DNA from: JAUYIW01 sp043818555
GTDB lineage: Bacteria > Patescibacteriota > Patescibacteriia > UBA9934
Assembly (NCBI GenBank): GCA_043818555.1
Contig: JBDRFP010000005.1
Coordinates: forward strand, 1 to 30,224
Reading direction: 5' to 3'
Length of the DNA stretch: 30,224 nt
Part shown: positions 13,748 to 20,022 of the stretch, in pieces
Numbering within the stretch: the first letter of the stretch is position 1
Layout of the letters: every line of letters begins with the position of its first letter
Made by a program: the position numbers and the translations under genes
Notes under the pieces: model-generated
Told to the model about the DNA's origin: nothing
Seen by the model: the letters and a program-made list of their open reading frames with translations, nothing else
Database searches by the model: none

Positions 13748-14185
13748 TCAGGTGCCGATGGTGATTGGATCGAGGTCGAGAGCCATGGCGATCTTGGCGA
13801 GCACATCCATTGGCGTACGCGTGTTCGAGTTGAGCGCGTCGCGGACTTGCGCCTCGGTAACACAAGCCTGCTTGGCCAAACGCTCGAACGACCATCCCTG
13901 TGCCATGATGGCATCATCGATCGTTCGCGCAGGCTCTTCGCGATTCTTGATGATTACCGCACAGCCACTATCGACAGCTCTCTCCAGCACTCCCATGCCA
14001 AAGGCCGCAAGAGCTATTTCCGAACTCATCCTGAGTCCGGTCGCCTTGGGCGTCGCAACAGCCAGGTGATCCTGGTCGCACACCCACTCGCGCGTAGCGC
14101 TTTCGGCTCGCGCCACCGGAGTGTTGCCCACCGAGTCGGCACCAAACACCACATCGAGCGTCTGCTTATCGTACTTTACACACAA
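13748..14185 (-). CDS. XRE-like helix-turn-helix protein
   Basis: A 145-residue protein. The C-terminal 55 residues (TIDDAIMAQGWSFERLAKQA, then CVTEAQVRDALNSNTRTPMD and VLAKIAMALDLD) form a typical XRE/Cro-type DNA-binding domain. The N-terminal part has no clear match. Start: TTG 14185 follows AGGAGG by 6 bases; no ATG is available. The start lies in a perfect hairpin-capable repeat GTACTTT-N6-AAAGTAC. The promoter TTGACA-17-TACGCT precedes it. It may repress itself through that repeat. Confidence 0.7.
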   Translation of the reverse strand: MCVKYDKQTLDVVFGADSVGNTPVARAESATREWVCDQDHLAVATPKATGLRMSSEIALAAFGMGVLERAVDSGCAVIIKNREEPARTIDDAIMAQGWSFERLAKQACVTEAQVRDALNSNTRTPMDVLAKIAMALDLDPITIGT

Positions 14186-14210
14186 AGTACACCTCCTTTT
14201 TGAGGTTGTG

Positions 14211-14239
14211 AGCGTATCATGTTCGCAGCGGTCTGTCAA
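14211..14239 (-). promoter_or_regulatory. Promoter of the HTH gene
   Basis: Minus strand TTGACA (14234-14239), 17-base spacer, TACGCT (14211-14216). Confidence 0.55.
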
Positions 14240-14356
14240 TACGGCCTCACGGAGCTTGAAAGGAGCTTATCAAGCGAGAGTTCACAGTTGACAGTTCATA
14301 GTTCATCGAATACTGACTACTGAATGCTGGCTACTGGATACTCTTGTAACTCAAAG

Positions 14357-14383
14357 AAAAAAACCCCGCGGTTTAGGCAGGGG
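14357..14383 (-). terminator. Terminator of the secreted-protein gene
   Basis: CCCCGC at 14364 pairs with the GC-GGGG around 14377-14383; the minus strand ends in T7. Confidence 0.7.
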
Positions 14384-14411
14384 TCGGTTGAGACTTGTCA
14401 GTCGACAGCCT

Positions 14412-14975
14412 CTAGAAGATGGTGAAGTTCTCCCAGGTTCGGAGTGGTCGATCCTTGTACGGATCCCACATGGAAAGCTCGCGCAGCAGTGGATCGTAGC
14501 AGATCACCGAAGAAGCTCCGGACACGTACGCGCCCATGGACTGCGCGTTGCGGACTTGCTCCGCAAAAGCCACCACTTCTTCAGTGCCTTCCGGGCATAC
14601 CTCCCAGAGGTGGCCAGAGAAATGAACCATGTTGTTGTGCCACCGCTTGTCCATCCAGACAGAGTTGGAATGCAGAACCGATACCTCGGCCTGCGACGCG
14701 TGCAGAGCCTCGGCGATCTCCACAAACCCCTCGCTGCCTGAGCAGTACACCGTGACGGTCCAGGGATTGGGCTCGTAGTAGCCGACCGGCATGCCGTCGA
14801 CCTGCGCGCACACGTCCCACAGGTTGGTGAAAACGCGAACATGCAGCCCGCCGAAATCCGGATCGCTCGCGGCTCCCATGGCGAAAGCATTGTTCGATGG
14901 AGTGCCACTCATTCCGATCAACATTGTGATCGCAACAATGACCAGTAGCGCCACCCTCTTTCCACTTTCTCTCAT
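14412..14975 (-). CDS. Secreted protein of unknown family
   Basis: A 187-residue protein with a clear signal peptide: MRESGKR, a hydrophobic core (VALLVIVAITMLIGM) and a likely cut after NAFA. The mature part has four Cys (VCAQ, VYCSG, VCPEG, VICYD) that could form two disulfides, plus repeated LWDVC / LWEVC phrases that hint at an internal duplication. Two ATGs are adjacent (14978, 14975); the second has AGGAGG at better spacing. It has its own promoter and terminator. The DsbA-like protein at 21208 could oxidise it (inference). Confidence 0.75.
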   Translation of the reverse strand: MRESGKRVALLVIVAITMLIGMSGTPSNNAFAMGAASDPDFGGLHVRVFTNLWDVCAQVDGMPVGYYEPNPWTVTVYCSGSEGFVEIAEALHASQAEVSVLHSNSVWMDKRWHNNMVHFSGHLWEVCPEGTEEVVAFAEQVRNAQSMGAYVSGASSVICYDPLLRELSMWDPYKDRPLRTWENFTIF

Positions 14976-15013
14976 CATTCCCTCCTTTTTTGGAATGTTC
15001 GTTGTGGTCAATC

Positions 15014-15042
15014 ACCATACCAAAACAGCAGTATCTTGTAAA
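15014..15042 (-). promoter_or_regulatory. Promoter of the secreted-protein gene
   Basis: Minus strand TTTACA (15037-15042), 17-base spacer, TATGGT (15014-15019). Confidence 0.5.
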
Positions 15043-15154
15043 CCCACGCTCCATAACCAAATATCCGCCCAATTCTGTCCAGTTTGTCTTTATTTAATTT
15101 TTAACTAACTTTAGCTGATTAATTGATAGTTTATAAATACCGTCCGCCCAGCAC

Positions 15155-15183
15155 TTGACAATATTCCAAATTCATGCTATACT
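15155..15183 (+). promoter_or_regulatory. Strong promoter of a micro-ORF transcript
   Basis: TTGACA starting at about 15155, a 17-base spacer ending in TGC, and TATACT; an extended -10 type promoter. The transcript would run to the terminator at 15330-15353. Confidence 0.65.
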
Positions 15184-15203
15184 ACCCTTCTAAAATAAAC
15201 TAT

Positions 15204-15263
15204 ATGAAACTAATCTCAATCATTATTGTATTGCTTTCCATCCCAGTGATGGCAGGTGCATAA
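15204..15263 (+). CDS. 19-aa signal-peptide-like micro-ORF
   Basis: MKLISIIIVLLSIPVMAGA followed by TAA. It has the Lys, hydrophobic core and AxA-like end of a signal peptide and nothing behind it. A strong promoter precedes it and a terminator follows 66 bases after the stop. It may be a membrane micropeptide of the kind seen in type I toxins, the remnant of a secreted protein, or an incidental frame in a small RNA of about 165 bases. No Shine-Dalgarno is seen. Confidence 0.4.
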   Translation: MKLISIIIVLLSIPVMAGA

Positions 15264-15329
15264 AGTCAGCCCGAAACCTTGAGCCTAAAACCTCATTATT
15301 CGAGCTGGCTTTTATATTTACGCCCCAAG

Positions 15330-15353
15330 TCGACCTTCTTTTGGTCGATTTTT
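15330..15353 (+). terminator. Terminator of the micro-ORF transcript
   Basis: TCGACC (15330-15335) pairs with GGTCGA (15343-15348), followed by T5. A TATAAT for the next gene starts 3 bases further on. Confidence 0.7.
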
Positions 15354-15355
15354 GG

Positions 15356-15361
15356 TATAAT
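15356..15361 (+). promoter_or_regulatory. -10 box 6 bases before an ATG
   Basis: A perfect TATAAT whose expected transcription start coincides with ATG 15368, indicating a leaderless mRNA. No good -35 is seen. Confidence 0.5.
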
Positions 15362-15367
15362 CCAAAC

Positions 15368-15787
15368 ATGTTAATTCTAAAGATTCTCGTCACTTTCTTG
15401 ATCATCAGTATTATGGGCTGGTTGCTCGATACTATCTGGAGGTCAGTCCGACAAAAACAATTCGCGCCTGGGAATTATTTAAAGCCACTGCCGGTTTGTC
15501 CGATTTATGGTTTTGGTGGTTTGCTGATAATGACGATCGCGCCAGTCGTGATCGAGCTACCCGTGATCGCGCAGGCGTTGATCTTAATGATCGCACTTAG
15601 CTCACTCGAGCTTGGAGGCAGCATTTTCACCCGCGGTTTACTCAAAAAGACTCTTTGGGATTATTCAGGTAACCGCCTAAACATAAAAGGCCACACCGAT
15701 CTTGGCCATGCAATCGCCTGGGGCATACTCGGTCTGGCGTTTCTACACTTTGTACATCCGATGGTTGCCGGTCTATTGTCATTCTGA
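15368..15787 (+). CDS. Small CmpB-like (putative ABC permease-type) membrane protein
   Basis: A 139-residue protein with four hydrophobic segments. It has the GWLLDTIWRSVRQKQFAPGNYL and PVCPIYGFGG motifs typical of a small membrane-protein family annotated as putative ABC-transporter permease (CmpB type); no ATPase partner is visible, and the true activity is unknown. ATG 15368 is chosen because the TATAAT is 6 bases upstream. The last codons and the stop (LLSF, TGA) lie inside a MITE-like repeat, so the original C-terminus may have been longer or different. Confidence 0.75.
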   Translation: MLILKILVTFLIISIMGWLLDTIWRSVRQKQFAPGNYLKPLPVCPIYGFGGLLIMTIAPVVIELPVIAQALILMIALSSLELGGSIFTRGLLKKTLWDYSGNRLNIKGHTDLGHAIAWGILGLAFLHFVHPMVAGLLSF

Positions 15788-15876
15788 GGAGTCAGGATTG
15801 CCGACGACGAAGAATCTTTCGTTTACCGGGAGCTAAAGATCCTTCGCTAAACAGGTGGTGGTCGTTCAGGATGACA
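15777..15876. repeat. MITE-like inverted repeat, second copy
   Basis: TGTCATTCTGA at the left mirrors TCAGGATGACA at the right; inside, GACGAAGAATCT mirrors AAGATCCTTC. It is the same element as in the 6831-6940 region. It overlaps the end of the permease-like gene. The remaining gap to 16073 holds a promoter and the 140-nt leader. Confidence 0.7.
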
Positions 15877-15882
15877 TTGCAT

Positions 15883-15928
15883 TTTACCAACTCGACGATC
15901 TCGACTATAATAGCCGTATCGATATAAT
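15883..15928 (+). promoter_or_regulatory. Promoter(s) of the leader and TrmB-like regulator 2
   Basis: TTTACC (15883-15888), 17-base spacer and a perfect TATAAT (15906-15911). A second perfect TATAAT (15923-15928) would start transcription almost exactly at the first base of the 140-nt leader. Confidence 0.55.
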
Positions 15929-15933
15929 CAAAA

Positions 15934-16073
15934 TATGCCCGATAGTACAACTTCGATATTGAGGAGTTGATAGTACCGAGCAGATAATCATCAAATCAAT
16001 AAATTCATGTTTAACGCTACAACTTTGATGCCCCAGTAGAACGTTGGCATCATTCGAAGTTGTACTACCGGGT
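15934..16073 (+). promoter_or_regulatory. 140-nt structured leader, copy 1 (before TrmB-like regulator)
   Basis: This leader matches the one before clpP (25998-26137) at 120 of 140 positions with no gap; the first 8 bases of both genes (ATGGCAAA) also agree. Strand 1 (15938-15956) can pair with strand 3 (to 16072) over 19 positions, 18 of them matched here. Strand 2 (16018-16031) can instead pair with most of strand 3 (16047-16064) as a 14-bp hairpin with one bulge. Both pairings cannot exist together. Strand 3 ends 1 base before the ATG, where a ribosome would bind, and no Shine-Dalgarno is present. Confidence 0.75.
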
Positions 16074-16823
16074 ATGGCAAAAGATTACGCAAAACTACTT
16101 ACATCAGTTGGCTTTCTTCCAAGTGAAGTGAAAGTCTATATGGCTTCGCTCGAACTTGGCCCAGCTACTGTTCAAAACATAGCAAAAAAAGCCGGCATTT
16201 CTCGCACGGCTGGCTACGAAGCGATTGAGGCCTTGCGCAAACGCGGGCTTATGACGTCAGCAACTCGAGGCAAACGACGATTGTTCGCAGCTGAAGATCC
16301 GGACAGGATAGTCGCATACCTAAAAGAAGAACAACAACGATTTTCTTCAACGCTCGAAGACATAAAACGATCAGTCGATGCCATGAAACTAATGGCCGGT
16401 GGTATTAAGCCGTCGGTACGATCGTACGAAGGCGAAGAGGCGCTACATGCTTATTTTGATCATATTGCAACCGTGAAGCCGGATACATTTGATGAGATTT
16501 CAAATCTGGACGATGTTTACGAATACCTCGAATCTGAACAAATCAAATCGGCGCGGAAAGCCTACGCCTGGAGCAAACAAACAAAAATTCGCCTATTGCA
16601 TCGTGGTGATTTACGCAATCCTCGACCGGGAGCAAAATTTCGAGAACTGTCTGACAAGTGGGGCGATTTTCATGGTAACATCTCTATTTATAATAATTTT
16701 GTTACATTCGTAACATACATTGGCGCAACATCGGTTGTGATCATCGAGAGCGAAACTTTGGCTGGCACCATGAGAATCTTGTTCGAAATCGCCTGGTCGC
16801 AGAGCAAGGAGTCGAAAGTTTAA
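16074..16823 (+). CDS. TrmB-like transcriptional regulator 2
   Basis: A 249-residue regulator. The N-terminal winged helix (residues 1-70; PATVQNIAKKAGISRTAGYE, then EAIEALRKRGLM) is followed by a helical linker and a C-terminal PLD-like sensor region (VRSYEGEEALHAYFDHI... KIRLLHRGD... ISIYNNFVTFVTY... TSVVIIESE). Same architecture as the regulator at 8422 but distant in sequence. ATG 16074 is taken as start; an in-frame TTG at 16044 would add MASFEVVLPG encoded by the leader. Sharing its leader with clpP suggests the same post-transcriptional control, perhaps of stress genes. Ligand and targets unknown. Confidence 0.8.
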   Translation: MAKDYAKLLTSVGFLPSEVKVYMASLELGPATVQNIAKKAGISRTAGYEAIEALRKRGLMTSATRGKRRLFAAEDPDRIVAYLKEEQQRFSSTLEDIKRSVDAMKLMAGGIKPSVRSYEGEEALHAYFDHIATVKPDTFDEISNLDDVYEYLESEQIKSARKAYAWSKQTKIRLLHRGDLRNPRPGAKFRELSDKWGDFHGNISIYNNFVTFVTYIGATSVVIIESETLAGTMRILFEIAWSQSKESKV

Positions 16824-16853
16824 AAATACGAAGTAAGTAGTGAGTAGGCAAGG

Positions 16854-16877
16854 GCGCGGGAGACCGCGTCTTTTTTT
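16854..16877 (+). terminator. Terminator of TrmB-like regulator 2
   Basis: CGCGG-GAGA-CCGCG with a GNRA loop, followed by TCTTTTTTT. Confidence 0.8.
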
Positions 16878-16879
16878 GC

Positions 16880-17138
16880 AAAATAAACACCGCCCCAGAC
16901 TAGCCAGGACGGCGAGAACACTCAACCGTTTCCCATTGTACCTCCAGGAGCCAGCGGTGACGTTTTTTGGCCGTCAGGAGACAGCCCTTAGATCGTCGCG
17001 CGCGCGACGGTACGAGTGTATCGTTTTCGTCGCATTTCAACTCCTGAATTCAGGAAGCGGAGAGAAATCATGGTCAGCCAACGCCGCCCATTGCTCACCT
17101 CCTTGTGTCGAATTGCGCCAGTCCCACTGACTGAACGC
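16880..17138 (-). ncRNA. Candidate leader-type RNA with several mini-ORFs
   Basis: A strong minus-strand promoter (17145-17173) opens a transcript of about 260 bases with no long gene. It carries strong ribosome-binding sites in front of tiny frames: AGGAGG then MGGVG-stop (17074-17091), two bases later a 27-codon frame MISLRFLNSG... ending RTVARATI (16988-17071) with an internal AGGAG-ATG, and GGAGG then MGNG-stop (16922-16936). CACCGC / GCGGTG can pair around the last one, and CGTCGCGCGCGCGACG is a perfect 16-base palindrome. It could be a small RNA or a set of regulatory peptides; function unknown. Confidence 0.5.
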
Positions 17139-17144
17139 TTAACA

Positions 17145-17173
17145 ATAATAGCATAAAACCGCTTGGTTGTCAA
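17145..17173 (-). promoter_or_regulatory. Promoter of the mini-ORF RNA
   Basis: Minus strand TTGACA (17168-17173), 17-base spacer, TATTAT (17145-17150), close to consensus. Confidence 0.7.
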
Positions 17174-17310
17174 GTGTGTTTTTTGTTTGAAATAACGAAA
17201 ATTAGCCAAATTTTACGTATTTTGCCGTTTTTTCCGACTTTTTCCGTTCTTTTTTTTTGGCCAATTTTAGCCTCAAACCTCCCCTTTTTCCATTCATTTC
17301 CGCCAAAGAC

Positions 17311-17339
17311 TTGACAAATATTTTAAACTATGTTAAAGT
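17311..17339 (+). promoter_or_regulatory. Promoter of the giant structured RNA
   Basis: TTGACA (17311-17316), 17-base spacer, TAAAGT (17334-17339). The next terminator on this strand that I can see is at 19989. Confidence 0.65.
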
Positions 17340-18176
17340 ACTTTTCTCAGATGGCAAAGCGGTTAAGTCCGCTAGCTACTGAACAGGTTCATTCGAACTT
17401 AAATCTTCCAAAACCTGAATCCCCCGCTCTTCGGAGTAGGTGCGGAACAGGTCGAGGAAAAAGGGTGCTTGGCACACCCTGGCGTAAGCCGAAGATAATC
17501 CTGGTAACAGGTATAAACTTCCGGCTGGCTGCCGGGGGGATGCAATCATGCATTCATAGCGCCACACTTTGTCAGCAGGGCCCGGAGACGGGGAATCAAC
17601 CTGTGGATGATCCCTTCGGGGTGAATCTGGCGTCATGAGGTGTAAAAGCTTCATGATTCTTATCAAAGTGTCCGGGAGGGGTGGTACCTTTCCGGAAGTT
17701 AGTTGTAAGTCTGGATACCAAACAGGCGAACAATGCATTGGTTGGGCAGCGCCCTCAGCACACAGTACCAATTCACGCCAACCATCTACTACCAGTGGAG
17801 AATGTCCTCACGGATTTCTTGGTTGTTAGCTGGAGTGAAAGCAGTGTGCGTTCAAAGAGTCGATGGGCCTAACCTCTCTTCGGGGAGGATCAAAAGGTAG
17901 ACCGGTTTGCTACTCCCTAACCGATCTACTCAGCCATGTATCTTGGGACGGCCATCCCGGGTATTGAAGCTGATAAGACTCTTTGTCCAAAATCGTGGCC
18001 TAACAAGCTACGTCTGAACTCCATCAGAACTGTGGTCACTAGACTGCAGGACCAAACGGAGAGGTCAAAGGCTACCGGGGTCGCAAGCCCTCGCTTACCC
18101 TGGAAACAGGGCGGTGGCCTGGAGGAACGCTGTAGCGTAGCACCTCCCTTTCTTCTCTGACTAGTTCGCAACTAGT

Positions 18177-18221
18177 CAGGGGAACCCATTTGAGCATCAA
18201 GCGTGGTGCTTAGGTGGGTTT
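18177..18221 (+). repeat. 45-nt RNA module, copy 1
   Basis: Begins CAGGGGAACCCATTTGAGCA and ends GGTGGGTTT. Inside, AGCATC pairs with GGTGCT around AAGCGT, and CCCA with TGGG outside. It follows directly on the hairpin GACTAGT-TCGCA-ACTAGTC. Confidence 0.8.
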
Positions 18222-18519
18222 CTGAATGAAACAATAAGTTTCGCGTGCAAGCCGATACGGCGGCTATGGCACGAGGGGGACGGAGGCGAGTCACAATATA
18301 GCTGTGCCCTTAGGAGGCATAGTTCGTGGCGATGACCCAGGTCTCCCCTACTGTGATCCCGTCTACCTGTTTTCAGGATAGCGGCCACAGTAGGGACGAT
18401 AGTTGAACAACAGGAGACCAGAGCCATATGTCGGGCACTATGCCGACAGTAATGGTCAGAGAATCCTGCAACTATAAGCGGGCTTGCCCGCACCGTATAC
18501 CTTCCCTGAGCTAACAACT

Positions 18520-18564
18520 CAGGGGAACCCATTTGAGCATCAAGCGTGGTGCTTAGGTGGGTTT
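18520..18564 (+). repeat. 45-nt RNA module, copy 2
   Basis: Identical at all 45 bases to the copy at 18177. Here the preceding hairpin is CCCTGAG-CTAACAA-CTCAGGG, unrelated in sequence but similar in size. A degenerate third relative (CCCCGAG-TACG-CTCGGGG then GAGCATCAACCTGGTGC) lies at 19764-19810. Confidence 0.8.
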
Positions 18565-18755
18565 AGTCCGTATAGGACACCGCAGGCATGAACTGCCGCC
18601 CGGGGCTGGGTCTACCAGCACCGGACAATGCCGCAACCTATACCTGCGCTAAAACTATCTTGCTCCGATCGACTTGTCTGTCGGGGATTCCCATATCAAC
18701 ATCCGATTGGTGTTTATATGGGAACATATTCTTTACAACATTCAAGGGGAAAACA

Positions 18756-19322
18756 TTGAACAAAGATACTGCTCCCAAGTATACCTGTATGTTTCGGTCC
18801 TGCACGACGACGCTCCACGCGCCGTTCATGTGGGCACCACCTTACGAGTGGATGTGCCTCCAGCTCGGCCACGAGCCGAGCATCAACGAGACCATCCAGC
18901 ACACCCGATGCCGCAAGCATCGTATTCCCGGGTCTTACACACTCGCGAGTACGCTCACATTTGTGGGTCGGAAGGTGCGCCAGAACGAGAACGCATGCAA
19001 GAAGCAACGCAGTCAAAAGCGCGGCGGACAGCGTGTGCCGTATTCTGCGGGAACGCAGGGTGCGGTGAACCAAGGGACAACGACGATCGTTCGTCATCGT
19101 CGAAAGACGATGACTCCCAAGCAACTGGAAGAGGCTCAGCTTCGGCAGAGAGCTCGCCTGCAAGGGGTAAAGAACAATGATCGTCTGAGCGTGGAAGAGT
19201 TGAAACTCGTGTTCCACGCAAAGGACCTGGGGATTCTCGGCTGGAACAAGCTGGATCCAAAAGAGGCCAAGGCCTTGATCCAGACGCGCGAAGCTAACCA
19301 TGCTGAGCGTGTAGCTAAGTAG
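18756..19322 (+). CDS. Basic Cys/His-rich protein encoded inside the structured RNA
   Basis: A 188-residue protein of unknown family. It begins at TTG 18756, 5 bases after AAGGGGA (the first in-frame ATG is 18789). Residues 11-50 hold C-x4-C, then LH, MC-x5-H and H-x2-C-x2-KH, which could bind zinc. Residues 65-125 are very basic (GRKVRQNENACKKQRSQKRG, RHRRKT), suggesting RNA or DNA binding. The C-terminus has a helical LEEAQLRQRARLQG and an LSVEELKLVFHAKDLGILGW segment like an SAP- or HeH-type helical motif. It sits in the middle of the structured transcript, behind a CCCATAT / ATATGGG hairpin. It may bind the RNA that carries it (inference). Confidence 0.6.
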   Translation: MNKDTAPKYTCMFRSCTTTLHAPFMWAPPYEWMCLQLGHEPSINETIQHTRCRKHRIPGSYTLASTLTFVGRKVRQNENACKKQRSQKRGGQRVPYSAGTQGAVNQGTTTIVRHRRKTMTPKQLEEAQLRQRARLQGVKNNDRLSVEELKLVFHAKDLGILGWNKLDPKEAKALIQTREANHAERVAK

Positions 19323-19988
19323 CACAAAGGCGGCACAGGACGCCCGGAAGCGCTTAGTTCTTGCGTAAGGAAACGTACGGGCTCGTTGCCTGTGCAACTC
19401 GTCTGCCTGAAGTGTAACCGGCTTCAGAGACTCGCTTAGGAAATTATCGGCGAGGAGTCTTTCCCAAAAGACAGGCGGTGACGTCGGTGGTTACGTAAAA
19501 CCGAGATGTACGTTCTCGAGATGGTTTCTCAAAACGTACAAAGGGTCGTACCGCGAGTTTACTCGCGGGTTCCCAAATGATGATCAATCATGGTCGCCAT
19601 CTGGGACCACCAACACAAACCGCGTTAGTACTCCAGCGTCTTATTCCTAAAAGGGAGCTGTCACAATCACGTGAGGTAAGGAAATGCCTTGCATAACTTG
19701 AAGGAAAAAGTGGACGCTGGTTGAAAACGCGAACCGAGGACTAAGCCAATGGGCTAGAATCTCCCCCGAGTACGCTCGGGGACTTTCACAAGAGCATCAA
19801 CCTGGTGCCCTTATGGGAGTAAAAGCTTAAATGCTTATGCGCTGAGTCGCCCGTAGGAGTTTCAACCCCCGCTCTAGTAGATACAGTCGCTCGCTTGCGA
19901 GTGGCGCCGAAACAAATACGACGCCTTGGACGCAGACAATTGTCTGTGGAGGAGAGAGAACCCCCTAGGTCCATCGACCAAAGCAAAA

Positions 19989-20015
19989 AGACGCCCTTCG
20001 GGGCATCTTTTTTTT
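19989..20015 (+). terminator. Terminator of the giant RNA, shared with AI-2E gene
   Basis: AGACGCCC-TTCG-GGGCATCT followed by eight or more T; A-rich on the other side, so it could serve both converging transcripts. Confidence 0.8.
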
Positions 20016-20022
20016 ATTTTGC

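Larger units (their letters stand above)
17346..20015 (+). ncRNA. Candidate giant structured RNA with an embedded ORF
   Basis: From the promoter to the terminator at 19989 no ordinary gene is seen except the ORF at 18756-19322. The flanks (about 1.4 kb before, 0.7 kb after) are full of GC-paired hairpins. Examples are CCTG-GTAA-CAGG (17500), CCC-TTCG-GGG, GTAGACCGGTT / AACCGATCTAC, CCCTG-GAAA-CAGGG (18098), CCCTACTGTG / CACAGTAGGG nested in GGTCTCC / GGAGACC (18345-18421), GCGGG-CTTG-CCCGC, CCAGCGTC / GACGCTGG, and ACCGCGAG-TTTA-CTCGCGGGT. A 45-base module is repeated exactly (18177, 18520). GNRA and UUCG loops and multibranch pairing are typical of large ornate RNAs such as GOLLD, ROOL and OLE. 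I see no group I or II intron core, RNase P or rRNA signature. Assignment to any class is unproven. Confidence 0.6.

Noticed and set aside
15934..16073. The 140-nt leader as a MITE
   Set aside because: Terminal inverted repeats exist, but both copies end exactly at start codons, are the same length without gaps, show no target duplication, and keep an internal alternative hairpin. Not fully excluded.
17350..17405. tRNA-like stretch at the 5' end of the giant RNA
   Set aside because: GGCAAAGCGGTTAAGTCC resembles a tRNA D-arm and GGTTCATTCGAAC a T-arm, but no acceptor or anticodon stem can be built.
17346..18750. Group I or II intron, RNase P RNA, tmRNA or rRNA
   Set aside because: I found no group II domain V, no ordered group I P/Q/R/S elements, no GAGGAAAGTCC of RNase P, no tRNA-like end of tmRNA and no rRNA landmarks.
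18714..19397. 227-codon minus-strand frame opposite the embedded ORF
   Set aside because: It is antisense to the better-supported ORF at 18756, with no start signals and a composition typical of a shadow frame.
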